Shown piece after piece: positions 25,188-33,156 of a stretch of DNA of 33,708 bases. The translations under genes and the position numbers were made by a program. The DNA lies in contig JAUIDE010000042.1 of assembly GCA_030429105.1 (NCBI GenBank), forward strand, positions 1 through 33,708, in the 5' to 3' direction. The number at the start of each line of letters is the position of its first letter. Positions within the stretch are counted from its first letter, which is position 1. A model generated the notes under the pieces. That model searched no databases. It was not told where the DNA came from and was given only the letters and a program-made list of their open reading frames with translations. Source of the DNA: Alphaproteobacteria bacterium. GTDB lineage: Bacteria > Pseudomonadota > Alphaproteobacteria > Rhodobacterales > Rhodobacteraceae.

Positions 25188-25862
25188 ATGGACATCGCCG
25201 CCCTTCGCGCCGCCCTTTCGGGCGCGGCGCTCCTCCTCTCCGCCTGCGCGCCCGACGGCGCGCCGGAGCGCGTCTTCGAGCTCGCGCCGGTCGCCATCGG
25301 CCCGCGCGGCGCGGGCCTCGTCGCGCTCGATGCGCTGGCGCCGGCCTTCGGCGGCGCGGCGCGGCCCGCGGAGACGGAGTGCGCCATGCGCTACGCCGTC
25401 GAGGCGCTGCGCGCGCGCTGCGTGGCGCTGAAGGGGGACAGGGCCGCGTTCGTCTCAGAGATGCCGCGGCTACGCGCGCTCGCCGCCGCCATGGCCGAAG
25501 CGGGCGCGGCGGCGGAGGAGGCGCGGTTCCTTTCCTCGATGGACGCGCTGTTCGATCCGCTCGCGGGGCGGGCCGCGCCGCAGGGCGGGGCGGCGGCGCG
25601 GGATTTCGCGGCGGCTGAGCGGCAACTCGCAGCGCTTCTCGCCGCAGAAGGTCCGGGCTGGGGCGCAGGCTCCTTCGCCGCCGTGATGGATGCGGGCGGC
25701 CTTCCCCTTAACGCGGCGGAGGCCGCCGCGCTCGGCCGGCGCCTCAAGGCGGCGGAGGCGGCGCGGGCCGAATGGAGAACTGCGAACATGCGCTTCTCCG
25801 CCGCGCTCCGCGCCCTTGAAGCCTATGAAGCCGCGCTCGCCGCCAAGGAGACCGGAGAATGA
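25188..25862 (+). CDS. Lipoprotein of unknown function
   Basis: A 224-residue protein beginning with a short hydrophobic stretch and the lipobox L17-S-A-C20, so it is probably lipid-anchored after Cys20 cleavage. Most of the mature part is Ala-rich helix, with a possible coiled coil near 95-220. Two further cysteines, C65 and C77, might form a disulfide. I recognise no family. Its stop overlaps the start of the lysozyme-like gene (ATGA at 25859-25862), suggesting a working pair at the cell envelope. The signal peptide has little positive charge, so export is not certain. Confidence 0.7.
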   Translation: MDIAALRAALSGAALLLSACAPDGAPERVFELAPVAIGPRGAGLVALDALAPAFGGAARPAETECAMRYAVEALRARCVALKGDRAAFVSEMPRLRALAAAMAEAGAAAEEARFLSSMDALFDPLAGRAAPQGGAAARDFAAAERQLAALLAAEGPGWGAGSFAAVMDAGGLPLNAAEAAALGRRLKAAEAARAEWRTANMRFSAALRALEAYEAALAAKETGE

Positions 25863-26671
25863 ACCGCATGAACCTCGCCGGGCTGGACATGGCCGCTCTT
25901 TACGCGCTCTCCCGCGACCCGCACGCCGCACGGCCCCTGCGGGAGGCGGCGCGGGAGGCGCTGCGCGGCCTTCGCGCCGCCACGCTCTCCCGGGCCCGAG
26001 CCGCGCTGGAGCCGCGCCCGGCGGCGGAGGCGGCGCAGCCGTCGGCTCTTGCGCGGCCCGGTCTCTCCGTCTCCCGCGCGACGCGGTTCGAAGAGATCGG
26101 GGCGGAATACGAAGCCATGTTCGACGCGGCGGAGCCCCTCGCGGAGCGCGCGCACGAGATCGCGGCCTTCCGCGCCCGGCTCAGGCGCGGTGCGGAAGCC
26201 TATCGGGCGACGGAGGCGGAGACGGGTGTTCCCTGGGTCTTCACCGGGCTCACCCACGGGCTGGAGGCCGGTTTCGACTTCACGCGGCACCTGCATAACG
26301 GCGACCCGCTGACGGCGCGGACGGTGCGCGTTCCCGCCGGGCGGCCGGCCCGAGGAGAGCCGCCGTTCTCGTGGGAGGAGAGCGCGGCCGACGCGCTGCG
26401 CGGCCACGGGCTCCACCGGATCGGGGACTGGACGCTGGCGCGGCTCCTGTTCGAGCTCGAACGCTATAACGGGTTCGGTTATCGCCGCCGCGAGGCGCCG
26501 ACGCCTTATCTCTGGAGTTTCTCCAACCAGTACCGGGCGGGGAAATACGTGAAGGACGGGGTTTACGATCCCGAGGCCGTCTCCCGTCAGGCGGGGGCGG
26601 CGACGGTTCTGAAGGCGATGATCCGGGCGGGGGAAATCGTCGCGCCGCAGCGGGTTTTCAGGACAGCCTGA
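25859..26671 (+). CDS. Lysozyme-like peptidoglycan hydrolase domain protein
   Basis: A 270-residue protein whose C-terminal half (about 115-260) carries a lysozyme-like family signature: H133-G-L-E136, H144-L-H-N-G-D-P-L-T152, VPAGRP, NGFGYRR (204-210), PYLWSFSN and GKY. E136 is the likely catalytic acid. The usual 'HxxES' form here reads HGLEAG, a slight departure. Residues 1-110 are a helical, Ala/Arg-rich region with no recognised domain and no signal peptide, so how it reaches the wall is unclear. It overlaps the upstream lipoprotein gene by 4 bases and the convergent gene by 14. Confidence 0.72.
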   Translation: MNRMNLAGLDMAALYALSRDPHAARPLREAAREALRGLRAATLSRARAALEPRPAAEAAQPSALARPGLSVSRATRFEEIGAEYEAMFDAAEPLAERAHEIAAFRARLRRGAEAYRATEAETGVPWVFTGLTHGLEAGFDFTRHLHNGDPLTARTVRVPAGRPARGEPPFSWEESAADALRGHGLHRIGDWTLARLLFELERYNGFGYRRREAPTPYLWSFSNQYRAGKYVKDGVYDPEAVSRQAGAATVLKAMIRAGEIVAPQRVFRTA

Positions 26672-27290
26672 AACCGATCCGCGCGCTCCGCCGCGCCATC
26701 TCGTCCGCCCAGGTCGGGCCCCATTCGGAGATCCTGCCGGTCGCGTGCAGGGAGTTCTGGAGGGTCCAGGCCATGTTCGCGAAGTGCCGGAGGCCGGGGG
26801 CGGCGAGCGCATCCTCCACCATCGCATCGAGCGAGCGGGCGAGCGCCTCCCCGAGCAGGGCGCGGATCGTCCCCGCCTCGGGATGCGGGTCCGCCGCGAT
26901 GAGGGGAAAGCCGCGGCGGAGGCGCGTCGCCTCGGAAACGGCGCGCAGCGTGGAGCGCGCGAGGAAGGCGGCGCAGATCATGCCGAAGAGCCCGCGGGGC
27001 TCCGGCAGGCCGGGCGGCGGACGGAGGAAGAAGCCCTCCGCCGCGCCGGTCAGCGGCTTCATCATCGCGTCCGCCCGCGCCTGGCCCGCGGCGGTGGCGC
27101 AGGATTCGATGAGGCGCACCGTCTCCCGCACATAGCGGGCGCCCATCTCCGCGATCGCCGACTCGTCCTCCGGCCGAAGCGAGACGCCCTGCGCCGCTGC
27201 GAGGGCGGAGACGCGGCGGCGGAATCCCGCCGCGGCCCCCGGATCGGCGAGGGCGGCGTCGACCGTGTCGCGAAGGATCATCGAGACCAT
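26658..27290 (-). CDS. Conserved-looking protein of unknown function
   Basis: A 210-residue, helical, probably soluble protein that I do not recognise. It has no signal peptide or clear membrane span. A central stretch (GLFGMICAAFLARSTLRAV) is mildly hydrophobic. The start at ATG 27290 is chosen for the GGAAG site 5 bases upstream; the longer frame to 27443 adds a charged leader. It converges on the lysozyme-like gene with a 14-base overlap and diverges from the ABC exporter across 192 bases. Coding signal (codon pattern, intact length) is good, but the function is unknown. Confidence 0.6.
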   Translation of the reverse strand: MVSMILRDTVDAALADPGAAAGFRRRVSALAAAQGVSLRPEDESAIAEMGARYVRETVRLIESCATAAGQARADAMMKPLTGAAEGFFLRPPPGLPEPRGLFGMICAAFLARSTLRAVSEATRLRRGFPLIAADPHPEAGTIRALLGEALARSLDAMVEDALAAPGLRHFANMAWTLQNSLHATGRISEWGPTWADEMARRSARIGFRLS

Positions 27291-27482
27291 CGGGGCTTCC
27301 GCTGCGGCGGCGCGAGACCCTGCGCCTGTCGAATACGAGACGAACACTCTGCGAATGCCTGTCATATAGCGCGAAAACCGGGTGATTCGCATGTGCGCGT
27401 CGGCAAGCCGCGGCTGACCGCGTCGCCCGCCGCCTTGCCCCATGCCCCGCCCGCCGGTTAGATCGGCCCGCCGGGAGGGACG
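27291..27482. promoter_or_regulatory. Divergent gap upstream of the ABC exporter
   Basis: A 192-base gap. An interrupted inverted repeat (TGCGAAT at 27350-27356, ATTCGCA at 27385-27391) flanks a TATAGC (27365-27370) and could be an operator around a promoter. The -35 region is not consensus, so this is a weak suggestion. Confidence 0.3.
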
Positions 27483-29252
27483 ATGACCGAGATCAGAGCC
27501 AAGTCGAAGACCGTGAAGCCGCTCCGCGCGCTTGCCCCGTTCCTCGCGCCCTATCGCGGCACGGTGATCGCGGCGCTGGCCGCGCTCGTCTCCACCGCGC
27601 TGCTGAGCCTCATCCTGCCGCTCGCCGTGCGCCGGGTAGTGGACGGATTCGCGGAAGAGAGCGCGGCGCTGATGGACCGGTATTTCGCCGCCTCAATCGG
27701 CATCGCCGCGCTGCTTGCGGTGGCGACCGCGCTCCGCTTCTGGCTGGTGACCCGGCTCGGGGAGCGGGTGATCGCGGACATACGCCGGGCGGTCTACGAT
27801 CATGTGATCGGCATGAGCCCCGGCTTCTTCGAGCGGGCGATGACGGGAGAGGTGATTTCCCGGCTTACCACGGATACGACGCTGCTCCTTTCCGTCATCT
27901 CCTCCTCCGTCTCCATCGCGCTCCGCAATGCGCTGATGTTCGTGGGCGGCATGGCGCTGATGACCTGGACCTCGCCGAAGCTGGCGGGCTTCGCGCTCCT
28001 CATCGTGCCGCTGGTGATCTTCCCGATCCTGATCCTCGGGCGGCGCGTGCGGAGCCTCAGCCGGGAGAGCCAGGACCGGGTGGCGGACAGTTCGGCCCAG
28101 GCCTCCGAGACGCTGCTGGCGGCGCAGACCGTGCTCGCCTTCACCGCGGAGAGCGCGAGCCGGGCGCGGTTCGGCGCGCTGACGGAGCAGGCCTTCGACG
28201 CCGCGAGGCGGCGGGTCGTCGTCCGCTCCTGGATGACGGCGATCGTGATCTTCCTCGTCTTCACCGGGATCGTCGGCGTGCTCTGGATCGGGGCGCGGGA
28301 CGTGCGCTCCGGCGCAATGAGCCCGGGCGAGCTGGCGCAGTTCCTGATCTACGCCGTGCTCGTCTCCGGCGCCGTCGCCGCGCTTTCCGAGATCTGGGGC
28401 GAATTGCAGCGGGCGGCGGGCGCGACGGAGCGGCTTGTCGAACTGCTTGAGACGCCGGACCCGGTGGCGGCGCCGGCGGCCCCAGCGCCGCTCCCCGAGC
28501 CGGCGCGGGGCGCGATCCGCTTCGAGGGCGTTGGCTTCCGCTATCCGCAGCGCCCCCTCGTCTCCGCGCTCGAAGGCTTCGACCTCGATGTGAAGCCAGG
28601 AGAGACGGTCGCGCTTGTCGGACCTTCTGGGGCGGGCAAGACGACCGTGTTCCAGCTTCTCCAGCGGTTCTACGATATCGGCTCCGGGCGCATCCTCGTG
28701 GACGGGGCGGACATCGCGGAGATGGACCCGGCGGCGCTCCGCGCGCGCATCGCGCTCGTGCCGCAGGACCCGGTGATCTTCGCCGCCTCGGCGCGGGAGA
28801 ACATCCGCTTCGGCCGGCCCGGCGCCTCCGACTCGGATGTGGAGGCGGCGGCGAAGGCGGCGGCGGCGCATGACTTCATCGCCGCGCTGCCCGAGGGCTA
28901 CGAGAGCTTCGTGGGGGAGCGGGGCGTGATGCTTTCCGGCGGGCAGAAGCAGCGCATCGCCATCGCCCGCGCGATCCTGCGCGACGCGCCGATCCTGCTC
29001 CTGGACGAGGCGACGAGCGCGCTCGACGCGGAATCGGAGCGCGCGGTGCAGCGGGCCTTCTCCCGCCTTGCGGCGGGGCGGACGACGCTGGTGATCGCAC
29101 ACCGGCTCGCCACGGTGAAGCAGGCGGACCGGATCGTGGTGATGGAGGGGGGGCGCATCGTCGCCTCCGGCCGGCATGACGCGCTGGTGGCGGAGGGCGG
29201 GCTCTACGCCCGGCTTGCGCGGCTCCAGTTCACTGAAGGCGCGGCGGCGTAG
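27483..29252 (+). CDS. ABC exporter, MsbA/ABCB-like half transporter
   Basis: A 589-residue fused membrane and ATPase protein. The transmembrane domain occupies about 20-310 (six segments, with the coupling region FFERAMTGEVISRLTTDT). The ATPase domain follows: Walker A G380-P-S-G-A-G-K-T-T388, Q-loop Q428, signature LSGGQ (484-488), Walker B ILLLDE (504-509), H-loop H540. All catalytic elements are intact, so it should act as a homodimeric lipid or drug exporter. The substrate is unknown; lipid A/phospholipid or multidrug export are the main options. A 61-residue membrane protein gene follows after 9 bases. Confidence 0.93.
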   Translation: MTEIRAKSKTVKPLRALAPFLAPYRGTVIAALAALVSTALLSLILPLAVRRVVDGFAEESAALMDRYFAASIGIAALLAVATALRFWLVTRLGERVIADIRRAVYDHVIGMSPGFFERAMTGEVISRLTTDTTLLLSVISSSVSIALRNALMFVGGMALMTWTSPKLAGFALLIVPLVIFPILILGRRVRSLSRESQDRVADSSAQASETLLAAQTVLAFTAESASRARFGALTEQAFDAARRRVVVRSWMTAIVIFLVFTGIVGVLWIGARDVRSGAMSPGELAQFLIYAVLVSGAVAALSEIWGELQRAAGATERLVELLETPDPVAAPAAPAPLPEPARGAIRFEGVGFRYPQRPLVSALEGFDLDVKPGETVALVGPSGAGKTTVFQLLQRFYDIGSGRILVDGADIAEMDPAALRARIALVPQDPVIFAASARENIRFGRPGASDSDVEAAAKAAAAHDFIAALPEGYESFVGERGVMLSGGQKQRIAIARAILRDAPILLLDEATSALDAESERAVQRAFSRLAAGRTTLVIAHRLATVKQADRIVVMEGGRIVASGRHDALVAEGGLYARLARLQFTEGAAA

Positions 29253-29261
29253 GGGAGGCGG

Positions 29262-29447
29262 ATGGACCCGTTCACGATCCTGATCATCCTCGCGATCTTC
29301 CTCGTCGGCGTCGTCGTGCTGCTCGGCGGGGCGGTTCAGACCTTCCGGCGCCAGCCGGTCGTGGCGATCCTCTGCGTGATCTTCCTCTTTCCGATCTGGC
29401 TGATCTGGGCCTTTGTGGAGATATTCCTGCCGCGCCCCGGGAAGTAA
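29262..29447 (+). CDS. Small two-span membrane protein
   Basis: A 61-residue protein with two hydrophobic spans (about 5-25 and 33-53) joined by a short RR-containing loop, ending in a PRPGK tail. GGGAGG lies 3 bases before ATG 29262. The gene begins 9 bases after the ABC exporter stop on the same strand, so it may be a small partner of that transporter. I know no named family for it. Confidence 0.72.
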   Translation: MDPFTILIILAIFLVGVVVLLGGAVQTFRRQPVVAILCVIFLFPIWLIWAFVEIFLPRPGK

Positions 29448-29474
29448 GGGGGAGAGCCGCCGCCGCCCGTCGCC

Positions 29475-30641
29475 TTATTCCGCGACAAAGATCTCCTGCG
29501 GGATGTCGGCGAGCCGCTTCCCGCCCTTCGGCGTGACGACGAAGCTCTCGGTGATCGCCACGCCCCATTCCGGGGTCCAGAGGCCGGGCATGAGGTGGAG
29601 GCACATGTTTTCCCGAAGCGCCGTCCGGTCCCCGATACGGAGGCTCATCGTGCGCTCGCCCCAGTCCGGCGGGTAGGAGAGTCCGATGGAATAGCCGGTG
29701 CGGCTCGCTTTTTCGAAGCCGGCGCGGGCGAGGCTGGCGTAGACTTCCCGCGCCACGTCCTCGCAGAGCGCGCCGGGCTTCGCCGCCGCCATCGCGTCTT
29801 CGAGCGCGCGGATCACCGCCGCCTCGGCCCGACGGAGGATCGCAGGGGGCTCGCCCAGATGATAGGTGCGGCTGACGGGGCAGTGGTGGCGACGGTGGCA
29901 GCCGGAAATCTCGAAATAGGTCGCCTCGCCCCGCGCCATTGGCCGGTCGTTCCAGGTGATGTGGCTCGCCGAGGCCTCTACTCCCGAGGGGGCGATGGGC
30001 TGGATCGCCGCGTAGTCCCCGAACGCGCCCGGCGCGCCCAGAACGGCGGCGCGCTGCACCTCGGCGACAAGCTCGTGCTTCGGACACCCTTCCGCCATCC
30101 CCTCCCGCACGGCGCGGTGCATGGCGGCGGTGATCTCCCCTGCCTTCCGCATCAGGGCGATTTCCGCGGGGGATTTCACGATCCGCCGCCAGTTGACGAG
30201 CCCGGTCGCGTCCGCGAAGCGGGCTTGCGGAAGGCCGCGCTTCACCGCCTCGAAGGCGGTGGCGGAGAAATAGTAATTGTCCATCTCGACGCCGATCCGC
30301 CCTGCGGCGAGGCCACGCGCGGCGAGGTCGGCGGCGAGGCTGTCGAAGGCGTGGCGCGGCGGGTTCTGGATCAGTTCTTCGGAATAGGTCAGCACACTCC
30401 CCCGCCCGATCCAGGCGGTGAGATACGCGCCCGGCGCGTCCATCGGGCGGAGCCAGAGCAGGGGTTCGCCCGCATGGGTCACGATCGCCGCCTGCGGAAC
30501 GTAGAAGCTCCAGCCGTCATAGCCGGTGAGCCAGTGCATGTTCGACGGGTCAGCGACGACGAGCGCGTCGAGCCCGGCCTCCGCCATCGCGGCGCGGACG
30601 CCTTCGAGCCGGGCGGCGTATTCCTCCAGTGAGAAGGTCAT
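29475..30641 (-). CDS. M24-fold protein, ectoine hydrolase DoeA-like
   Basis: A 388-residue pita-bread-fold (creatinase/aminopeptidase P) protein. DPSNMHWLTGYDGWSFYV near the N-terminus, GVEMDNYYFSATAFEAVK and SIGLSYPPDWGERTMSLR are close to ectoine hydrolase DoeA and its Xaa-Pro-like relatives as I recall them. The usual metal ligands seem lost: the Asp/Asp pair is replaced in YFEISG...HCPVSRT, the His of GHGIG is Tyr (GYSIG), and IEPG reads LMPG. That is creatinase-like, metal-independent chemistry. It overlaps the secretin gene (ATGA, 30638-30641), so it is coexpressed with the secretion operon. No doeB, doeC or doeX gene is in view. Confidence 0.8.
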   Translation of the reverse strand: MTFSLEEYAARLEGVRAAMAEAGLDALVVADPSNMHWLTGYDGWSFYVPQAAIVTHAGEPLLWLRPMDAPGAYLTAWIGRGSVLTYSEELIQNPPRHAFDSLAADLAARGLAAGRIGVEMDNYYFSATAFEAVKRGLPQARFADATGLVNWRRIVKSPAEIALMRKAGEITAAMHRAVREGMAEGCPKHELVAEVQRAAVLGAPGAFGDYAAIQPIAPSGVEASASHITWNDRPMARGEATYFEISGCHRRHHCPVSRTYHLGEPPAILRRAEAAVIRALEDAMAAAKPGALCEDVAREVYASLARAGFEKASRTGYSIGLSYPPDWGERTMSLRIGDRTALRENMCLHLMPGLWTPEWGVAITESFVVTPKGGKRLADIPQEIFVAE

Positions 30642-32659
30642 CCGTTCACCTGGCTGAAATCGGGAAGGATCGTGCGGCCGGGGCGGCGGAGGCGGACCGA
30701 GGCGGCGCGGCTGATCGCCTCGAATTCCGCGCGGAGCCTGGCGGTCAGGTCCTCAGCCTGCTCGGGCGTGGCGAGGATGTGCGGACGGAGCAAGGCGAGG
30801 AGTTCCGTGCGGCCCGCGCTCTGGTTCCGGCGGCCAAAGGCGGCTCCGAGCACGGGAATCTCGCCCAGCACCGGGATGCCGCGGCGGCCCACGGTCGAAT
30901 TGTCCTGGATGAGGCCGCCGAGCACGACCGTCTGGCCCGAGCGGATCGTCACATCCGTCGTGACCGAGCGGCGGGAGATGGTGGGGCTGTCGATGCCGGA
31001 GGTTGTCGTCGGCGTCACGGAGGAGATTTCCTGATCGACGCCGAGGCTGACGAAGCCCCCCGAATTCACCCGCGGAGTGACGCGGAGCGTGACGCCGGTG
31101 TCCCGGTACTCGACCGAGTTGACGATACGGGACGTGTCGTCGAACCCCTCCGCCGTTCGCGTCACGATGGGGACCTGGTCGCCGATCTGGAGCGTCGCGG
31201 CCTGGCCGTCCCGCACCAGAAGCTTCGGAGAGGAGATGACGGTGACGTCGGAGACGTCGTCCAGCGCCTCGATGATCGCCTCCGGCCCGAGATTTGTGCC
31301 GACGGTGAAGGCGAAGCCGGGGAATTCGGGCGTGATGTTCGCGCCCGAATTGGTCAGCGTCACGCCGCCCTGCCGCCCGTCAAAGAGATTGCCGACGGAG
31401 AAGGCGTACTGCACGCCGTAGCGCAAGCTGTCCCCCAGCGTGACTTCGAGGATGGTGGTCTCCACCAGCACCTGCAACGGCGCGCTGTCGAGCTGCCGGA
31501 TGAGGTCCACCAGCGTGTCGAACTGGCGGGAGGCGGCGGCGATGACGAGGGCGTTCTTCTCGGCATCGACGACAATGCGGGGCTGCGCCTCGCCCGGCGG
31601 TGCGCCTTCCTCCGTCGTCTCGGCGGCGAAGAGGGCGTTCAGCGCCTCCGCGAGGCTGGCGGCCGGGCGGTTCTGCACGCGGTAGACGAAGAGTCGCTGC
31701 GCCTCCGCCGCGCGCGGTCGGTCGAGCCTCCGGACCCATTCGAAGGCGCGGTCGAGCGTCGCCCCGTCCCGCGCCAGCAGCATGACGGCGCCCAGCCGGT
31801 CGAGCGGGACGATGCGGAGCCCGCCAGCGTCAAGCGTCCCGCCGTCGCCTTCCCGCGCGCCGGGCGAGGCGTCGCCGCCGAAGATGGCGGAAAGCTCGGC
31901 GGCGAGCGCATCCGCCGGCGCGTTGGTGAGGCCGACGAGCATCACCGAATTGCCCGCCAGCGCGTCGATGTCGAGCGCGGCGACGGTGGCGCGCGCGACG
32001 TCCCGCTCCTCCGACGTGCCGGTGACGATGACGGCGTTTCCGCCGGGCCCCGTGACCGTCCGCACCTGTTCGGGCGGGAGGGTGAGGGCGAGGGCGTTCG
32101 CAATCTCCTCCGGCGCGATGAAGCGGAGCGGGATAAGCTCCGCATCCCCGGAAGCCGCCCCGCCGGGCGCGATGCGCCAGACGCCGTTGACCCGCTGGAG
32201 CGAGAGCCCTTGCGCCTCCAGCGCGCTGCGGAAGGCGGAGAGGAGCGCGTCGGGCGGCAATGGCGTCGGCGCCGAGAGGCTCACGAGGCCGGCGGCGGAG
32301 GGATCGACCACATAGGGCAGGTTCAGCGCCTCCCCGAGCACGATCGCCGCGGCGTCGGCCACCGGCGCGTTCTCGAAAGCGAGCGAGATCGGCTCGCCCG
32401 TCAGCGCCGCGGCTCCGGCGAGCCGCGCGCCCGTGGGCGAGGCGGCGCGGGACTGGCCGAGGAGCGTCGCCCCGCCGCCCCGCGCGCCGCCAGCCTCGGC
32501 CACCACGGCCGCCGGCGGCGCGCCCTCGCCGGCCGGGGCGGGAGCGGCCCTCGCGTCGAGATGGCCGGCGGAGGAGAAGGGGGGCTGGAGCCCCTCGCCC
32601 TCCACGCAGGCCGAGAGCAGAAGGGCGAGGGCCGCGATGGCGCCGCTGGTCCGTCTCAT
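30638..32659 (-). CDS. gspD: Type II secretion outer-membrane secretin, with lipobox
   Basis: A 673-residue secretin. It has an N0 domain near 85-160, N1-N3 domains at about 172-392 and the secretin domain at about 394-630, ending in the conserved GIPVLGEIPVLGAAFGRR (594-611) and ALLRPHI (622-628). The leader is MRRTSGAIAALALLLSAC, with a lipobox at L15-S-A-C18. It is therefore probably a lipoprotein, unlike classical GspD, and could reach the outer membrane without a separate pilotin. ATG 32659 overlaps the GspC-like stop. The long frame to 33316 is a shadow. It forms the outer-membrane channel for folded substrates of the type II system. Confidence 0.92.
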   Translation of the reverse strand: MRRTSGAIAALALLLSACVEGEGLQPPFSSAGHLDARAAPAPAGEGAPPAAVVAEAGGARGGGATLLGQSRAASPTGARLAGAAALTGEPISLAFENAPVADAAAIVLGEALNLPYVVDPSAAGLVSLSAPTPLPPDALLSAFRSALEAQGLSLQRVNGVWRIAPGGAASGDAELIPLRFIAPEEIANALALTLPPEQVRTVTGPGGNAVIVTGTSEERDVARATVAALDIDALAGNSVMLVGLTNAPADALAAELSAIFGGDASPGAREGDGGTLDAGGLRIVPLDRLGAVMLLARDGATLDRAFEWVRRLDRPRAAEAQRLFVYRVQNRPAASLAEALNALFAAETTEEGAPPGEAQPRIVVDAEKNALVIAAASRQFDTLVDLIRQLDSAPLQVLVETTILEVTLGDSLRYGVQYAFSVGNLFDGRQGGVTLTNSGANITPEFPGFAFTVGTNLGPEAIIEALDDVSDVTVISSPKLLVRDGQAATLQIGDQVPIVTRTAEGFDDTSRIVNSVEYRDTGVTLRVTPRVNSGGFVSLGVDQEISSVTPTTTSGIDSPTISRRSVTTDVTIRSGQTVVLGGLIQDNSTVGRRGIPVLGEIPVLGAAFGRRNQSAGRTELLALLRPHILATPEQAEDLTARLRAEFEAISRAASVRLRRPGRTILPDFSQVNG

Positions 32660-33156
32660 TCCGTGTTCGCCCCCTCGCGTCTCACCGGCGCGACGACCGT
32701 CGCGCCGAGATGGCGGAAGGTCAAGCCGTCCAGCCCGACCGAAATCAGCTCCGCCGCGCCGTCCGGCGTCTCGACGCTGTCCCCGGCGCGGAGGCGGAGG
32801 AGCCGCCCCTCCCGGTCCCGCAGCATGGCGAGGGCGGACTGGCCGAGGACGACGACGCCGGCGATCTCGTAGGCGCCGAAGAGGAGCCCTTCGTTCGGGT
32901 CTTCGAGGGGGAGGCCGGGCGCCTCCGGCGGGGGCGGGCGGCGGGCGGCGGAGAAGAGCGGGCGGGCGAGGAAGGCGGAGAGGTCCGTCGCCTCCTCCTC
33001 GGGCGGGGCGAAGGCGGCTTGGGCCGCCGCTTCGGCCTCCGCATCGGGCGGCGGCGGCGGCGGGTCTTGATCCCCGAGCCAGGGCAGGGCGGCGAGGCCG
33101 GCGAAGCCGAGGCCGAGGAGAACGAGAAGAACGGAGGCCGCGCCCTTCACGCTCAA
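32656..33156 (-). CDS. gspC: GspC-like inner-membrane secretion protein
   Basis: A 166-residue protein with one N-terminal membrane span (about 6-27), a Pro/Ala/Glu-rich linker (30-75) and a beta-rich domain at about 90-160 similar to the HR domain of GspC. The HR domain contacts the N0 domain of the secretin; no PDZ domain follows. It starts with TTG at 33156 overlapping the upstream stop (TTGA), or with GTG at 33150, which has a better-spaced G-rich site. Its stop overlaps gspD. Position between the GspM-like gene and gspD supports the call; similarity is moderate. Confidence 0.72.
   Translation of the reverse strand: MSVKGAASVLLVLLGLGFAGLAALPWLGDQDPPPPPPDAEAEAAAQAAFAPPEEEATDLSAFLARPLFSAARRPPPPEAPGLPLEDPNEGLLFGAYEIAGVVVLGQSALAMLRDREGRLLRLRAGDSVETPDGAAELISVGLDGLTFRHLGATVVAPVRREGANTE

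Noticed and set aside
30629-32872. A 747-residue open frame on the plus strand opposite the secretin gene
   Set aside because: It is rich in Arg, Gly, Glu and Asp without domains, and its codons mirror the secretin gene. In very GC-rich DNA such antisense frames stay open by chance.
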